DNA of 64,000 nucleotides from Legionella sp. GTDB lineage: Bacteria; Pseudomonadota; Gammaproteobacteria; Legionellales; Legionellaceae. The translations under genes and the position numbers were made by a program. Positions within the stretch are counted from its first letter, which is position 1. Each line of letters begins with the position of its first letter. Under the pieces are notes generated by a model that had not been told where the DNA came from, ran no database searches, and saw nothing but the letters and a program-made list of their open reading frames with translations. The DNA lies in assembly GCA_002863045.1 (NCBI GenBank), contig PKDH01000051.1:1-64000 (forward strand), in the 5' to 3' direction. Positions 47,875 through 55,922 of this stretch are shown piece by piece.

Positions 47875-48000
47875 TGATGATCTAGTTTTAAAATACTTAT
47901 AAATCAATACCTTGCAACGCATATAATCATTGAAAAACGGTCTAGAACTGCCTAGTGCCACCACAGTTTATGACACAGTAATTTTATCAAATAGCATACG

Positions 48001-48408
48001 TTATCCCTCTGCTGAGATAGGTTTTTGTCTCAGACTCTTTAGTTGACTTTGCTTCGATTTTTCATCCAGCATTTTCTGCTTAGAGCGCCTTGAGCGGCGT
48101 TTCTTTTGACGTTTTAGTTTTGCTACTCGTTGTTGTTCTTTGGTTTTTTCATCACTGACAGTTGCATGGCATTTTTCACATAAACGCACTCTGGCAAAAT
48201 AGCGATTGTCTTCACGGCTTCTGGACTCCTGGCATTTTATCTCAATGCCAGACGGAAGATGTTTCAAGTAGACAGTTGAAGCTGTTTTATGTAACTTTTG
48301 TCCGCCTTTGCCACTGCCTATAATAAATTTTTCTATGAGGGAGTCTTCATTGATATAAAGTTTTCCCATCCACTCAGCTAGCTTATCCCATTTATCACGG
48401 TTAACCAT
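48001..48408 (-). CDS. Small GGQ release-factor-like protein (C12orf65/ArfB-like)
   Basis: The 135-residue protein has the catalytic domain of class I release factors without the codon-recognition domain. GSGKGGQKLHKTASTVYLKH (GGQ at 35-37) would enter the peptidyl-transferase centre and hydrolyse peptidyl-tRNA; IKCQESRSREDNRYFARVRL completes the domain. A CEKCH pair follows, and the last ~50 residues are very basic (KLKRQKKRRSRRSKQK), as in ribosome-rescue factors whose tails lie in the mRNA channel. It is a likely ribosome-rescue hydrolase, resembling C12orf65/MTRFR or PrfH-type proteins. It lies in the tRNA-Arg island, and a truncated copy sits at 38923. Confidence 0.85.
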   Translation of the reverse strand: MVNRDKWDKLAEWMGKLYINEDSLIEKFIIGSGKGGQKLHKTASTVYLKHLPSGIEIKCQESRSREDNRYFARVRLCEKCHATVSDEKTKEQQRVAKLKRQKKRRSRRSKQKMLDEKSKQSQLKSLRQKPISAEG

Positions 48409-48491
48409 TAAGCAGGCTCAAATCGTTCAAGTCATCTCCTTTTTAATTCTTCTACCAATTCAATTATAAAAAGGAATGATATGTATGTAAA

Positions 48492-48508
48492 GTTACATTA
48501 TTTGTAAC
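48492..48508 (+). promoter_or_regulatory. AbiEi operator, distal copy
   Basis: Inverted repeat GTTAC-7-GTAAC, followed by CATGGGGACATAGCAAT. The same arrangement recurs 93 bp downstream. AbiEi antitoxins are known to bind inverted repeats in their own promoter, so this is a probable autoregulatory site. Confidence 0.7.
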
Positions 48509-48584
48509 CATGGGGACATAGCAATCTTAAAATATCTCGCTTATGCTTGACTTGTAAACAGTATAAAGTCATCATGTTCTTATA

Positions 48585-48601
48585 GTTACAATAATAGTAA
48601 C
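48585..48601 (+). promoter_or_regulatory. AbiEi operator, proximal copy
   Basis: Inverted repeat GTTAC-7-GTAAC, followed by CTTAGGGGCATGGTAAT, ending 20 nt before the abiEi ATG. With the distal copy it forms a pair of direct repeats with a 93-bp period. The AGGGG after the palindrome may act as the abiEi Shine-Dalgarno. Confidence 0.7.
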
Positions 48602-48621
48602 CTTAGGGGCATGGTAATTTT

Positions 48622-49428
48622 ATGCACTTGCAATCATACATAAAAGATATTCGAAAAGAAGGCAGGCGCTGCTTTACTATCCTGGATATCGTTGAGCAGT
48701 TTCACGTTTCAAATAGTCATGCGAGAGTGGCCTTACATCGGTTACTTAAAACCGGGGATATTATCTCACCCGCGAGAGGTTTATATGTCATTGTCCCGCC
48801 AGAACATCAACCGCATGGCTCTATCCCTCCCCAAGAACTGGTGCCTTTGGTTATGCAGTATATGGGGGCTCATTATTATGTCGCACTTCTAAGTGCAGGA
48901 TTGTTTCATGGAGCAACCCATCAAAAACCCGCTGGATTCCAAGTGATATCAGACAAGCGTATTAAGCACCCATCCATTTTTGGCGATGTGAAAATTGATT
49001 ATATTTATAAAAAATCAGTGCTTGAATTACCCACTCAAGATATTACCGTGAGTACTGGCTACCTTAAGGTGGCAACCCCTGAGTTGGTTGCTCTTGATTT
49101 GCTCGAATATCCTAATCATGCAGGCGGCCTAAATCATATCGCCACCATTTTCTCAGAGCTTTTTAAGGCGTTAGATCCTATAAAACTCATCAATCTTGCG
49201 AAAGATACCCATGCAGAATATCAGTTGCAGCGTATTGGTTATATCCTGGATCACATCGATGTGATGGATGAACCTAATGCTGGAATAATGATTAATGCGC
49301 TAGGCCTGCATGTTCAAGAAAATAAACCCAATTATCTGCCTCTTGCATCTGAAATCTCAAAAATAGGCTATTCAAGGTGTAAAAAGTGGAGAATTATTGA
49401 AAATTCAGAAATAGAAAGCGATTTATGA
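48622..49428 (+). CDS. abiEi: AbiEi-family antitoxin/transcriptional repressor
   Basis: This 268-residue protein is the antitoxin of a type IV AbiE toxin-antitoxin/phage-abortive-infection system. The N-terminal ~55 residues form a winged helix (FTILDIVEQFHVSNSHARVA, LHRLLKTGDIISPARGLYVI), and the following domain has QELVPLVMQYMGAHYYVALL, SAGLFHGATHQKPAGFQVIS, and YLKVATPELVALDLLEYPNH, all typical of AbiEi. In the family the N-domain represses the operon by binding upstream repeats and the C-domain counteracts the toxin. The gene overlaps abiEii by 4 nt (ATGA) and appears intact, unlike its partner. Confidence 0.92.
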   Translation: MHLQSYIKDIRKEGRRCFTILDIVEQFHVSNSHARVALHRLLKTGDIISPARGLYVIVPPEHQPHGSIPPQELVPLVMQYMGAHYYVALLSAGLFHGATHQKPAGFQVISDKRIKHPSIFGDVKIDYIYKKSVLELPTQDITVSTGYLKVATPELVALDLLEYPNHAGGLNHIATIFSELFKALDPIKLINLAKDTHAEYQLQRIGYILDHIDVMDEPNAGIMINALGLHVQENKPNYLPLASEISKIGYSRCKKWRIIENSEIESDL

Positions 49429-49920
49429 TCCCAGAAGTTTTTATTGAGAATTGGCGCAAAACGGTTCCATGGCAAATGACTGAACAGATAGAACAGGATT
49501 TAATGATTAGCCGTGCTTTGATTGATTTGTATAATGATCCTCATGTCAAAGATGCTTTGGTTTTTCGTGGCGGTACAGCACTAAATAAACTATTTATTAA
49601 TCCTCCGGCAAAATACAGTGAAGATATTGATTTTGTTCAAAAAAATGCTGATCCAATTGGACAAACGATAGATGCTATTAGGGCACTATTAAAACCCTGG
49701 TTAGGTGATCCTAAATGGAAAATCACACAGCGAAGTGCGAAGCTTATCTACTAACGACGTCAAGGTTACAGGCGCAGAATTTCTAAAGAATCTTGAGCTG
49801 AAAAAGGATCATCGCGACTTTCATATGGATATGAGTGTGTTATTGCCATCGAAATTGCATTGGGATTTCGATGAAGCCTATCAATTCGTTGTAGATAACG
49901 TGATTAGCAGGTTGCCATAA
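49425..49920 (+). pseudogene. abiEii: AbiEii nucleotidyltransferase toxin, internally deleted and frameshifted
   Basis: The 5' part (49425-49754, 109 codons) encodes the N-terminal nucleotidyltransferase core with DALVFRGGTALNKLFI and KYSEDIDFVQ, the GGT and DxD motifs, and ends at AKLIY just before a stop. The 3' part, in another frame, encodes GAEFLKNLELKKDHRDFHMD and LHWDFDEAYQFVVDNVISRL, which match the C-terminal end of AbiEii. From memory of the family (about 300 residues) roughly 120-140 middle residues are lost, including the segment ELEELLGTKLRALYQRRKG. The toxin is almost certainly inactive. Confidence 0.87.
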
Positions 49921-50967
49921 ATGCAAAGAATAAAACTCTATAGTCAAATCGCAACAAATCTCTCAGCCTTAAGCAATCAAAAGCTAAAGCAAATTTTAGC
50001 AGACGGCAAACCGATGCATGAAGGTATCGGTGGTAAGTCCGCCCTAATTTCTATTAACGACATGCCCGTATTTGTTAAAAAAGTACCGTTGACCAATCTT
50101 GAACAAAGCTTTAAGCATTTTATGTCTACAGCTAATATTTATGATTTGCCACTTAGCTATCAGTATGGGGTAGGCTCAGCTGGCTTTGGAGCGTGGCGTG
50201 AGCTTGCAACGCACATTATGACAACCAACTGGACGATCACGGGAGAATGCAGCAATTTCCCTATGATGTACCATTGGCGTATTTTGCCGAGTGGTCCAGG
50301 TGATCTCAATACTGACTATTGGGGTGATATTGAAGAGCACTGCCGGTACTGGGGGAATTCTAATGCTATCCGTAAACGTGTCACCGATCTTAATAAAGCA
50401 TCCGCGCACATCGCTTTATTTCTTGAATATGTTCCACAAAATCTGCATGAGTGGTTAAGCGCCCAGATTGCTAACGGTGACGATAGCGCTGAAACAGCAG
50501 TTGCATTTGTTGACGAACATCTCAAAGCCACAAACAAGTATATGAATGCCCACGGCTTGATGCATTTTGATGCGCACTTTGCAAATATCCTCACCGACGG
50601 TAAGCGGCTCTATTTAAGCGATTTTGGACTGGCGTTATCATCAAAATTTGATTTAACTCCAGCAGAAATAGAATTTTTAAAACAGCATCAGTCATATGAT
50701 CAAGCTTGCGCTGCTGTAAACCTGCTTCACTGTATTATCACATCACTTTTTGGTAAGGAGCATTGGGAAATTCGCCTGCGTGAATATCTGGCCGGTGAAC
50801 TCGGCAATGTTACACCTGCAATGAATACGATTATCAATCGATACGCTCCAATTGCATTGCTTATGGATGAGTTTTTTCAAAAGCTTCAGAAAGAGAGCAA
50901 ATCAACCCCATACCCTGCAGCACAATTAGAAAAATTGATGAGAGCAAGTTCATCGGAGATAACATGA
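49921..50967 (+). CDS. Protein-kinase/aminoglycoside-phosphotransferase-fold protein
   Basis: This 348-residue protein has a eukaryotic-like kinase core. PVFVKKVPLTNLEQ supplies a probable ATP-binding Lys in the N-lobe. The catalytic loop is HFDAHFANILTDG (HxDxxxxN, about residue 215) and the metal-binding motif is LSDFGLALSS (about residue 233). About 140 residues between the lobes are atypical, with WRILPSGPGDLNTDYW. It begins one base after the abiEii stop (TAA ATG), so it was probably coupled to the toxin gene. Whether it phosphorylates a protein, a small molecule or tRNA-like substrate is unknown. Its place in the island suggests a defence or maintenance function. Confidence 0.78.
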   Translation: MQRIKLYSQIATNLSALSNQKLKQILADGKPMHEGIGGKSALISINDMPVFVKKVPLTNLEQSFKHFMSTANIYDLPLSYQYGVGSAGFGAWRELATHIMTTNWTITGECSNFPMMYHWRILPSGPGDLNTDYWGDIEEHCRYWGNSNAIRKRVTDLNKASAHIALFLEYVPQNLHEWLSAQIANGDDSAETAVAFVDEHLKATNKYMNAHGLMHFDAHFANILTDGKRLYLSDFGLALSSKFDLTPAEIEFLKQHQSYDQACAAVNLLHCIITSLFGKEHWEIRLREYLAGELGNVTPAMNTIINRYAPIALLMDEFFQKLQKESKSTPYPAAQLEKLMRASSSEIT

Positions 50968-51022
50968 CTACCATTTGAGAAAGGCTTCGGAGAGAGTCTC
51001 GGGCACGTTTACGTCACCCCGA

Positions 51023-51052
51023 CTTGGTTCCTAAGTCAAACAGCGAACCAAG
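51023..51052. terminator. Hairpin after the kinase gene
   Basis: CTTGGTTC (51023-51030) pairs with GAACCAAG (51045-51052) around a 14-nt loop. It lies 55 nt after the kinase stop and 35 nt before tRNA-Arg 3' end. There is no clean T-run. The arm CTTGGTTC also occurs in the anticodon arm of tRNA-Arg, so it could be a further remnant of recombination. Confidence 0.4.
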
Positions 51053-51087
51053 AACCTGCTAACTATTTGATTTTACCATCATTTAAA

Positions 51088-51164
51088 TGGCGCGCTCGGA
51101 GGGACTCGAACCCCCGACACCTTGGTTCGAAGCCAAGTACTCTATCCAGCTGAGCTACGAGCGC
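51088..51164 (-). tRNA. tRNA-Arg(TCG)
   Basis: A 77-nt gene including encoded CCA. The acceptor stem is GCGCTCG/CGAGCGC with discriminator G. The anticodon stem CTTGG/CCAAG encloses the loop CTTCGAA, giving anticodon TCG (codon CGA). The T loop is TTCGAGT. It reads CGA with wobble. Its 3' half is duplicated at 47828-47874 as an island attachment site. Confidence 0.96.
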
Positions 51165-51176
51165 GAATAATTTAAA

Positions 51177-51252
51177 TGGTGGGCCGTATAGGATTCGAAC
51201 CTATGACACAAAGGTTAAAAGCCTTCTGCTCTACCAACTGAGCTAACGGCCC
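51177..51252 (-). tRNA. tRNA-Lys(TTT), copy 1
   Basis: A 76-nt gene including encoded CCA with acceptor GGGCCGT/ACGGCCC and discriminator A. The anticodon loop CTTTTAA gives anticodon TTT. It is identical to the copy at 51289-51364, 12 bp upstream of tRNA-Arg on the same strand, and probably in the same transcript. Confidence 0.96.
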
Positions 51253-51288
51253 AATATGGGCAAGTAATTGCTTTGAGTGATATTTAAA

Positions 51289-51364
51289 TGGTGGGCCGTA
51301 TAGGATTCGAACCTATGACACAAAGGTTAAAAGCCTTCTGCTCTACCAACTGAGCTAACGGCCC
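51289..51364 (-). tRNA. tRNA-Lys(TTT), copy 2
   Basis: A 76-nt gene identical to the copy at 51177-51252, including CCA. The short flank TTTAAATGG before each 3' end is shared with the other lysine copy and with tRNA-Arg, suggesting an ancient tandem duplication. First tRNA of the lys-lys-arg cluster. Confidence 0.96.
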
Positions 51365-51377
51365 AAAGCAGTCTGAG

Positions 51378-51405
51378 ATGATACTAGATAATGCTAGAAT
51401 TTCAA
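51378..51405 (-). promoter_or_regulatory. Promoter of the tRNA-Lys-Lys-Arg cluster
   Basis: On the minus strand, TTGAAA (51400-51405) and TATCAT (51378-51383) are separated by 16 nt and end 14 nt before the first tRNA base. Confidence 0.6.
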
Positions 51406-51594
51406 GCGTTTATCCTAATTTTTATGATATTTTTTACAAAAATAAGCGCGCTTTGGTCATCCAAATGAAGCATCTAAAGTTTAAATTCATGATTATCAGT
51501 AAAAAATTTATTAAGTACTAAACCTGTCGTAACTAATTTTAACGTTTAGAAGAATAAGATAGGATACTACCTTTTAATCTTTGATGAAAAAATT

Positions 51595-53145
51595 ATGTCT
51601 GATTTTACCGATGCTTTACAACTAGCCATTGATACGGCCAATTTGCCTGCGCTTGGCCAATTAGTTCAAGATTATCCAGATAGGGATTATAACAACATCA
51701 GTAACAATCATGCCTCGGCTTTATGGTAGTCATTGATGCCACCTCGAGGAAAACGCATTGAACCTAAAATAGTGACCTATCTTTTGCAACATGCCCCTAT
51801 TAACCCCGAGCAAACGCTCGCAGGATACACGCCCAGACAATATCTTACGTTTGCTTGTACCCAAGAAATCTCTGATATCATCCTGCCTTTTTTGACGGAG
51901 GCTGAGCGTCATTTTAACAAGCCTGCTGCTCAAAAAGATGGCCTTGCAGCTTTTCATCATCAACCACAGGATATGGCCACCTTTGTACAAGCTTTATCAG
52001 CACTTGCTATCACCTCATCTGCCAGCACATCATTCACGCTGGATGAGCTTTGGCAAAACGATGAATTAATCGATAAAGATTTGCGGGGTTTTGATTTTAG
52101 TTACACCAATTTAGCCAATAAAACTTTTGTGCGCTGCATTTTACCTCTTACCGGTCCTAAAAAGCTGCCGTCTACCTGTAAGCTTATTGATTGTTCTGTA
52201 CCTATGACTCATACATATTTACGCCATCAGTGGCCGATGTTATTTCATCAACTATGCAAATCGGCTACGCCACCCAGCGCTTTTACGTTGTTTTGTCTGC
52301 TTGAAAAAGATGCCCAAGCGATGCTATCGCATCATGATAGATATGGAAATACTCCGCTTATCAGTGCCAGTGGCCAAAAATATCGCCGTACATTAGACTA
52401 TATTTTGAAGCATCCAGCCTGTGATAGCACTATCTTGCATCAAACTGCTCTCAATGGTTTTAATGCTCTAATCAATGCAACAGTTTGCAAAAATGCGAGT
52501 AATGTCAATGCTATTTTAGAACATCCTGATTGTGATGAGCATTTATTAACCCATCAAAACCGCGATGGTAACACCGCTTTTATGTGTGCTGTCGCTTTAG
52601 AGAGTGATAATGGTGAGATTATGCACAATATTTTTACGCATAGATACGCACCACAGCAATTCTTGCTTACTCAGCACAATCGATTGGGCCATCATGCTCT
52701 AAGCCTTGCTCTTAACTTAAATATTAAATTTCAATCGCAATCGCAATCGATAAAACGGCTATTATCTTATGGCCAGAAAATTTATCCATTGGCCTTAATT
52801 CAATTAATAAACACAATATTTCGCCTAGAAGCTCATATCAAAGCCCAACCAACACGTAGATTGGCTGATGCAAGAAAAGAACATATTTTTGAACAAACAA
52901 CCACACTTAAAGAAATTATTATATTTTTTTTAAGGTCTATTGATCATGCTAACGAACAAAAAGCTCAAAAACTTTTCAAAAAAGAATATGATCTTTTGTC
53001 GAAATTTCTGCAAGCAAATATCGGCTTTTTTGATGCTCTAAATCCTCTGAGAAAAGCCATTTATCAGCATTGGCAAGATTTAACGGGTTTAGCTAATTTA
53101 GATAAATCACATTCTTGTCAACAGATTGTCAAAATAACTTGCTAA
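51595..53145 (+). pseudogene. Ankyrin-like/pentapeptide protein interrupted by an in-frame amber codon
   Basis: From ATG 51595, 44 codons (MSDFTDALQLAIDTANLPAL...) lead to ASALW and then TAG at 51727-51729. The same frame continues without shift through SLMPPRGKRIEPKIVTYLLQ to 53145, giving 516 codons in all. The junction ALW-stop-SLM...IVTYLLQHAPI looks like a continuous ankyrin repeat (TALW.AL...IVKYLL), so the stop is a nonsense mutation or read through. Downstream are a short pentapeptide-like piece (DLRGFDFSYTNLANKTFV) and ankyrin-like repeats (DRYGNTPLISASGQ; LNGFNALINATVCK; NRDGNTAFMCAVA; NRLGHHALSLAL). TTG/ATG at 51733/51736 could restart translation for a ~470-residue product. Ankyrin proteins are common effectors in this group. 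Confidence 0.8.
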
Positions 53146-53225
53146 ATTTTATGAGTAAAAATACTATTCTTACTCCCAAGCTTGAGTCCTGCTGTGCTTA
53201 ACCCTTTTTTTAGATTGAGAGCCTC

Positions 53226-53987
53226 ATGTTGTCGTCGACCAGTTTAAAACTTATTTTTACGCTTGCCATTTTTATCACCACCCTTATTGCCGGTTGGTTA
53301 CCGTTTAAAAAACGACACGCGCCTTGTGTAACCCACGTTGATTTCCCTATTGGTGAAACATTAGCAACCGGTGTTTTTCTGGGGGCGGCACTCTTACATA
53401 TGTTGCCTGAGTCACAAGCGTTATTTCAACAAATGCACTACAGCTATCCGTTTGCTTTTATTATTACCGGATTGCTTTTTTTATTTTTTTTATGGTTTGA
53501 ACATCTGGGTAAAGAACTCTACCATCATCATGCCGCCAATCATCCAGCGTTTGCCATCATGGCTTGGGTCATGCTGTCCATTCATTCGCTTATGCTTGGC
53601 GCGGCTTTAGGGTTAAATCATAATCCCTCAATGGTCGTGATGCTCTTTTTAGCCATCATTACCCATAAATGGGCTGAGAGTTTTGCAATGGCGGTGCAAT
53701 TAACCAAAAGCTCGTTAAGTTACCTCCAAAGTGTTATCTTTTTTCTAATTTTCTGCTGTATGACGCCTTTGGGTATTTTTATCGGCTGGTATTCAGGCCA
53801 AGCCTTACAAACTCACTCACTGTTTGACCCTATCTTAATTGCCGCATCAGCCGGCACATTTCTCTACTTAGGCACATTGCATGGATTAGACAAATGTGTG
53901 ATGGTCGAGCGCTGCTGTAATTTACGTGATTTTAGCTATGTGATAGTAGGATTTTTATTAATGGCCTCGGTTGCCGCTTATCTTTAA
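53226..53987 (+). CDS. ZIP-family metal transporter
   Basis: This 253-residue protein has about seven to eight membrane helices of the ZIP family, which import zinc, iron or manganese. TM2 contains FLGAALLHMLPESQA, TM4 has SIHSLMLGAALGLNHN and TM5 has IITHKWAESFAMAVQL, placing the conserved His/Glu/Asn metal ligands of the transport site. A His-rich loop (HLGKELYHHHAANHP) follows TM3, as usual in ZIPs. Metal specificity cannot be read. It is a single gene converging with the histidine phosphatase gene. Confidence 0.9.
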   Translation: MLSSTSLKLIFTLAIFITTLIAGWLPFKKRHAPCVTHVDFPIGETLATGVFLGAALLHMLPESQALFQQMHYSYPFAFIITGLLFLFFLWFEHLGKELYHHHAANHPAFAIMAWVMLSIHSLMLGAALGLNHNPSMVVMLFLAIITHKWAESFAMAVQLTKSSLSYLQSVIFFLIFCCMTPLGIFIGWYSGQALQTHSLFDPILIAASAGTFLYLGTLHGLDKCVMVERCCNLRDFSYVIVGFLLMASVAAYL

Positions 53988-53999
53988 ACTTGTTTAAAG
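53982..53999. terminator. Possible bidirectional stop between ZIP and phosphatase genes
   Basis: Perfect palindrome CTTTAAAC-TT-GTTTAAAG spans the end of the ZIP gene and the end of the convergent phosphatase gene. It is AT-rich and without a long T-tract, so it is only a weak candidate. Confidence 0.3.
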
Positions 54000-54647
54000 C
54001 GGCTTAATGTTCCAATCTAAGCACTGCCAGTGTGCTTCATCGGGTGTTTGGCGAAATCGACTTAATGCGCCAGTGGCCATTTTTAAAGCATGTGTTTGGC
54101 AAAATAGGATGAAATCGCCTGTCAAATAAGGTGCAAAGCGCGCGATGCCATTACTGGTGACCACCAAAATACGTAAACCTTGATATTGATGCGCAATGGC
54201 TGCACCAAATTGCTGCCAATTGGCAATCAAAGTTGCAGGATTAACACACCATCCCTGTGGCACCACCGCCTGAGTTTCCCAAAGTGCAAGTGCTTCCCCA
54301 CCAAGGCGAGCTTTTACCTGTGCTTCAGGTTGATTTTCATCAGGTCCATAATCGATTTCATTAAAAATAGCCAACGGCTTTAGGGGAATATCTTTTTGAA
54401 AAACCGCTTGGACAAAGCCGGCCGTTTGACGGGTTCTTTTTAACTCTGAGGTAAATATGATATCAGGTTGTAAATCCTGCTGTTTTAAATAGCAAGCGAG
54501 CCTGCGTGCTTGTTGCACCCCACTTTCTACCAGCGGTAAATCGGTGATGCCAACGCGCCGTGGCACTTCATTGGCTAAAAAAGTATTACCATGGCGCGCA
54601 ATAAGCAATTCAGTTGGTAAAGTCTTCATTTTATCAGTCGTTAACAT
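53994..54647 (-). CDS. Histidine-phosphatase (phosphoglycerate-mutase-like) protein
   Basis: This 217-residue protein belongs to the branch 1 histidine phosphatase family. The catalytic motif is LIARHGNTFLANE (RHGN, His phosphorylated), with EIDYGPDENQ holding the acid/base Glu and TSELKRTRQTA the phosphate-binding Arg. The second His is normally near VVTSNGIARF, where the family has a GH; here it reads SNG. The activity is probably a phosphatase instead of a mutase, though that conserved His may be replaced. The first ATG directly follows the kdsB stop (TAA ATG); a second ATG at 54629 is possible. Probably co-transcribed with kdsB, but unrelated in sequence to KdsC. Confidence 0.82.
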   Translation of the reverse strand: MLTTDKMKTLPTELLIARHGNTFLANEVPRRVGITDLPLVESGVQQARRLACYLKQQDLQPDIIFTSELKRTRQTAGFVQAVFQKDIPLKPLAIFNEIDYGPDENQPEAQVKARLGGEALALWETQAVVPQGWCVNPATLIANWQQFGAAIAHQYQGLRILVVTSNGIARFAPYLTGDFILFCQTHALKMATGALSRFRQTPDEAHWQCLDWNIKPL

Positions 54648-55448
54648 TTAGGATTCATAGGCTTTGAGCAACGCATCAGCGCGTACTAAATCAGTCGCAC
54701 TATCAATGCCCGACATATTAGGGCGTCCCAAATATTCTACTGGAATACAGCGCACATCGAACCCCTGCTCAATCATGCGCAGCTGCTCTAAGCCTTCATA
54801 CCGTTCATAATCAGTTTCAGGCAAAGCGACATAGCGTTTTAGCACATCAGGCGTATAGCCATACAAACCAATATGACGAAAAACCGGACTTTTACCTTCA
54901 CATTGCTTTAGTTTTTCTTCATGACGAATGGCCGGCAGAATCTGTTTACTAAACCAATAAGCGCGACCTGTCTCTTGCTGAAATAATGCCGTGGTGCCGC
55001 TAAAGGGTGTGAGACTTTTCTGCAAGCGCAATTGTTCAAGCTCAAGCCAACTTAATTGCGTAACCGGTGTTATGACATCACAAGGCCTATCACAAAACGC
55101 TTGTATCATGGTATGTAGAAAATCAGGGGGTGTTAGCGGCGCATCACCTTGCAAATTAATAACCAAGTCATAAGTTTTATCAAGTTGCGCTAATGCTTCA
55201 GCCACACGGTCTGTGCCAGTCAAGCAGGTATCTCGGGTTAAAGCCACTTTTACTTTTAACGTAGCAGCATAATCAGCAATGCGCTTATCTTCCGTTGCCA
55301 CCATCACCTCAACTTCCTTATGGGTCATAACGGCTTTGGCAATATTGACCACACGCTCAAGCATGGTTTGTCCACCAAGCTTTGCCAGTGGCTTACCTGG
55401 TAGGCGTGATGAATGAAATCGTGCGGGAATGATGATGATGGTTTTCAT
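54648..55448 (-). CDS. kdsB: 3-deoxy-manno-octulosonate cytidylyltransferase
   Basis: KdsB activates KDO as CMP-KDO for lipopolysaccharide inner core. The 266-residue protein has the family motif IIPARFHSSRLPGKPLAKLG at the N-terminus, LQGDAPLTPPDFLHTMI (metal and CTP), and HIGLYGYTPDVLKRYVALPE with RYEGLEQLRMIEQG at the C-terminal substrate site. Normal length is about 250. NLQGDAPL has Ala where many KdsB have Glu, which may reflect a divergent sugar specificity. The phosphatase gene follows without a gap. Confidence 0.93.
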   Translation of the reverse strand: MKTIIIIPARFHSSRLPGKPLAKLGGQTMLERVVNIAKAVMTHKEVEVMVATEDKRIADYAATLKVKVALTRDTCLTGTDRVAEALAQLDKTYDLVINLQGDAPLTPPDFLHTMIQAFCDRPCDVITPVTQLSWLELEQLRLQKSLTPFSGTTALFQQETGRAYWFSKQILPAIRHEEKLKQCEGKSPVFRHIGLYGYTPDVLKRYVALPETDYERYEGLEQLRMIEQGFDVRCIPVEYLGRPNMSGIDSATDLVRADALLKAYES

Positions 55449-55490
55449 ATAGCAATTGAAATTAGGCGTGTAAAAGCGTTATTTAAACAT

Positions 55491-55922
55491 TTATATAAAT
55501 ACATTACACGCATTAAAAAGAGGCGAATCTTCTTTATCAAGATACGGTGTGGGTTTACCAAAAAAACTAACCGGTTCAACAGGTGCATGAACAACTTCTG
55601 ACGCTGATAACGTCATTAAAGCCTCAATCTCAGGCACAATTGTTTGCACAGTTGGGTCAAATTCAACTAATTTTTCTATAAAGTAATTGGCATGTTCATC
55701 ATGAGGGCGAACTTTAACATAAGCATGATCACCCATATTGATAATCACAATCGCCGTACGTTTTTGATGAAATGATGCTTTAAAACACTTCGCATCTTGA
55801 TGACGAAAAAAACAAAGTTCTAACGCACTTCCAGGAAAGACGCTGATTTTTTTAAGCGATATGTGGCCATTTTCTTGCCACTCATGCCAATCTGAAACCA
55901 CAATTTTTTTATGCCAAGTCAT
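55491..55922 (-). CDS. Hypothetical protein
   Basis: This is a 143-residue soluble protein of unrecognised family, rich in aromatic and His residues (TWHKKIVVSDWHEWQENG at the start, LCFFRHQDAKCFKASF, VIINMGDHAYVKVRPHDE) with a Pro-rich C-terminus. The frame begins with TTG at 55940, but ATG at 55922 is the first conventional start. It is on the same strand as kdsB with a 42-nt gap. No signal peptide or membrane segment. Confidence 0.55.
   Translation of the reverse strand: MTWHKKIVVSDWHEWQENGHISLKKISVFPGSALELCFFRHQDAKCFKASFHQKRTAIVIINMGDHAYVKVRPHDEHANYFIEKLVEFDPTVQTIVPEIEALMTLSASEVVHAPVEPVSFFGKPTPYLDKEDSPLFNACNVFI

Larger units (their letters stand above)
47475..48000. other. 526-bp intergenic region with palindromes and a tRNA remnant
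   Basis: No gene is visible. It holds an AT-rich upstream region of the giant gene, an imperfect hairpin at 47575-47628, two short perfect palindromes (ATTTTCA-5-TGAAAAT at 47695-47713 and GTAATTTT-G-AAAATTAC at 47747-47763), and the tRNA-Arg 3' fragment at 47828-47874. The two palindromes are plausible operators but have no known owner. Confidence 0.6.
47828..51134. mobile_element. ~3.3 kb tRNA-Arg-associated genomic island
   Basis: The segment begins and ends with a 47-bp direct repeat. The right copy is the 3' part of the intact tRNA-Arg gene and the left copy (47828-47874) is a detached fragment. This is the arrangement left by integrases that insert at tRNA 3' ends. The island extends from the 3' side of the tRNA and contains a release-factor-like gene, an AbiE system with a broken toxin, and a kinase-fold gene. 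There is no integrase or excisionase, so it is either a degenerate element or is mobilised in trans. Confidence 0.75.

Noticed and set aside
48622..49920. Functional AbiE toxin-antitoxin system
   Set aside because: The toxin gene has an internal deletion and frameshift, so only the antitoxin is intact.
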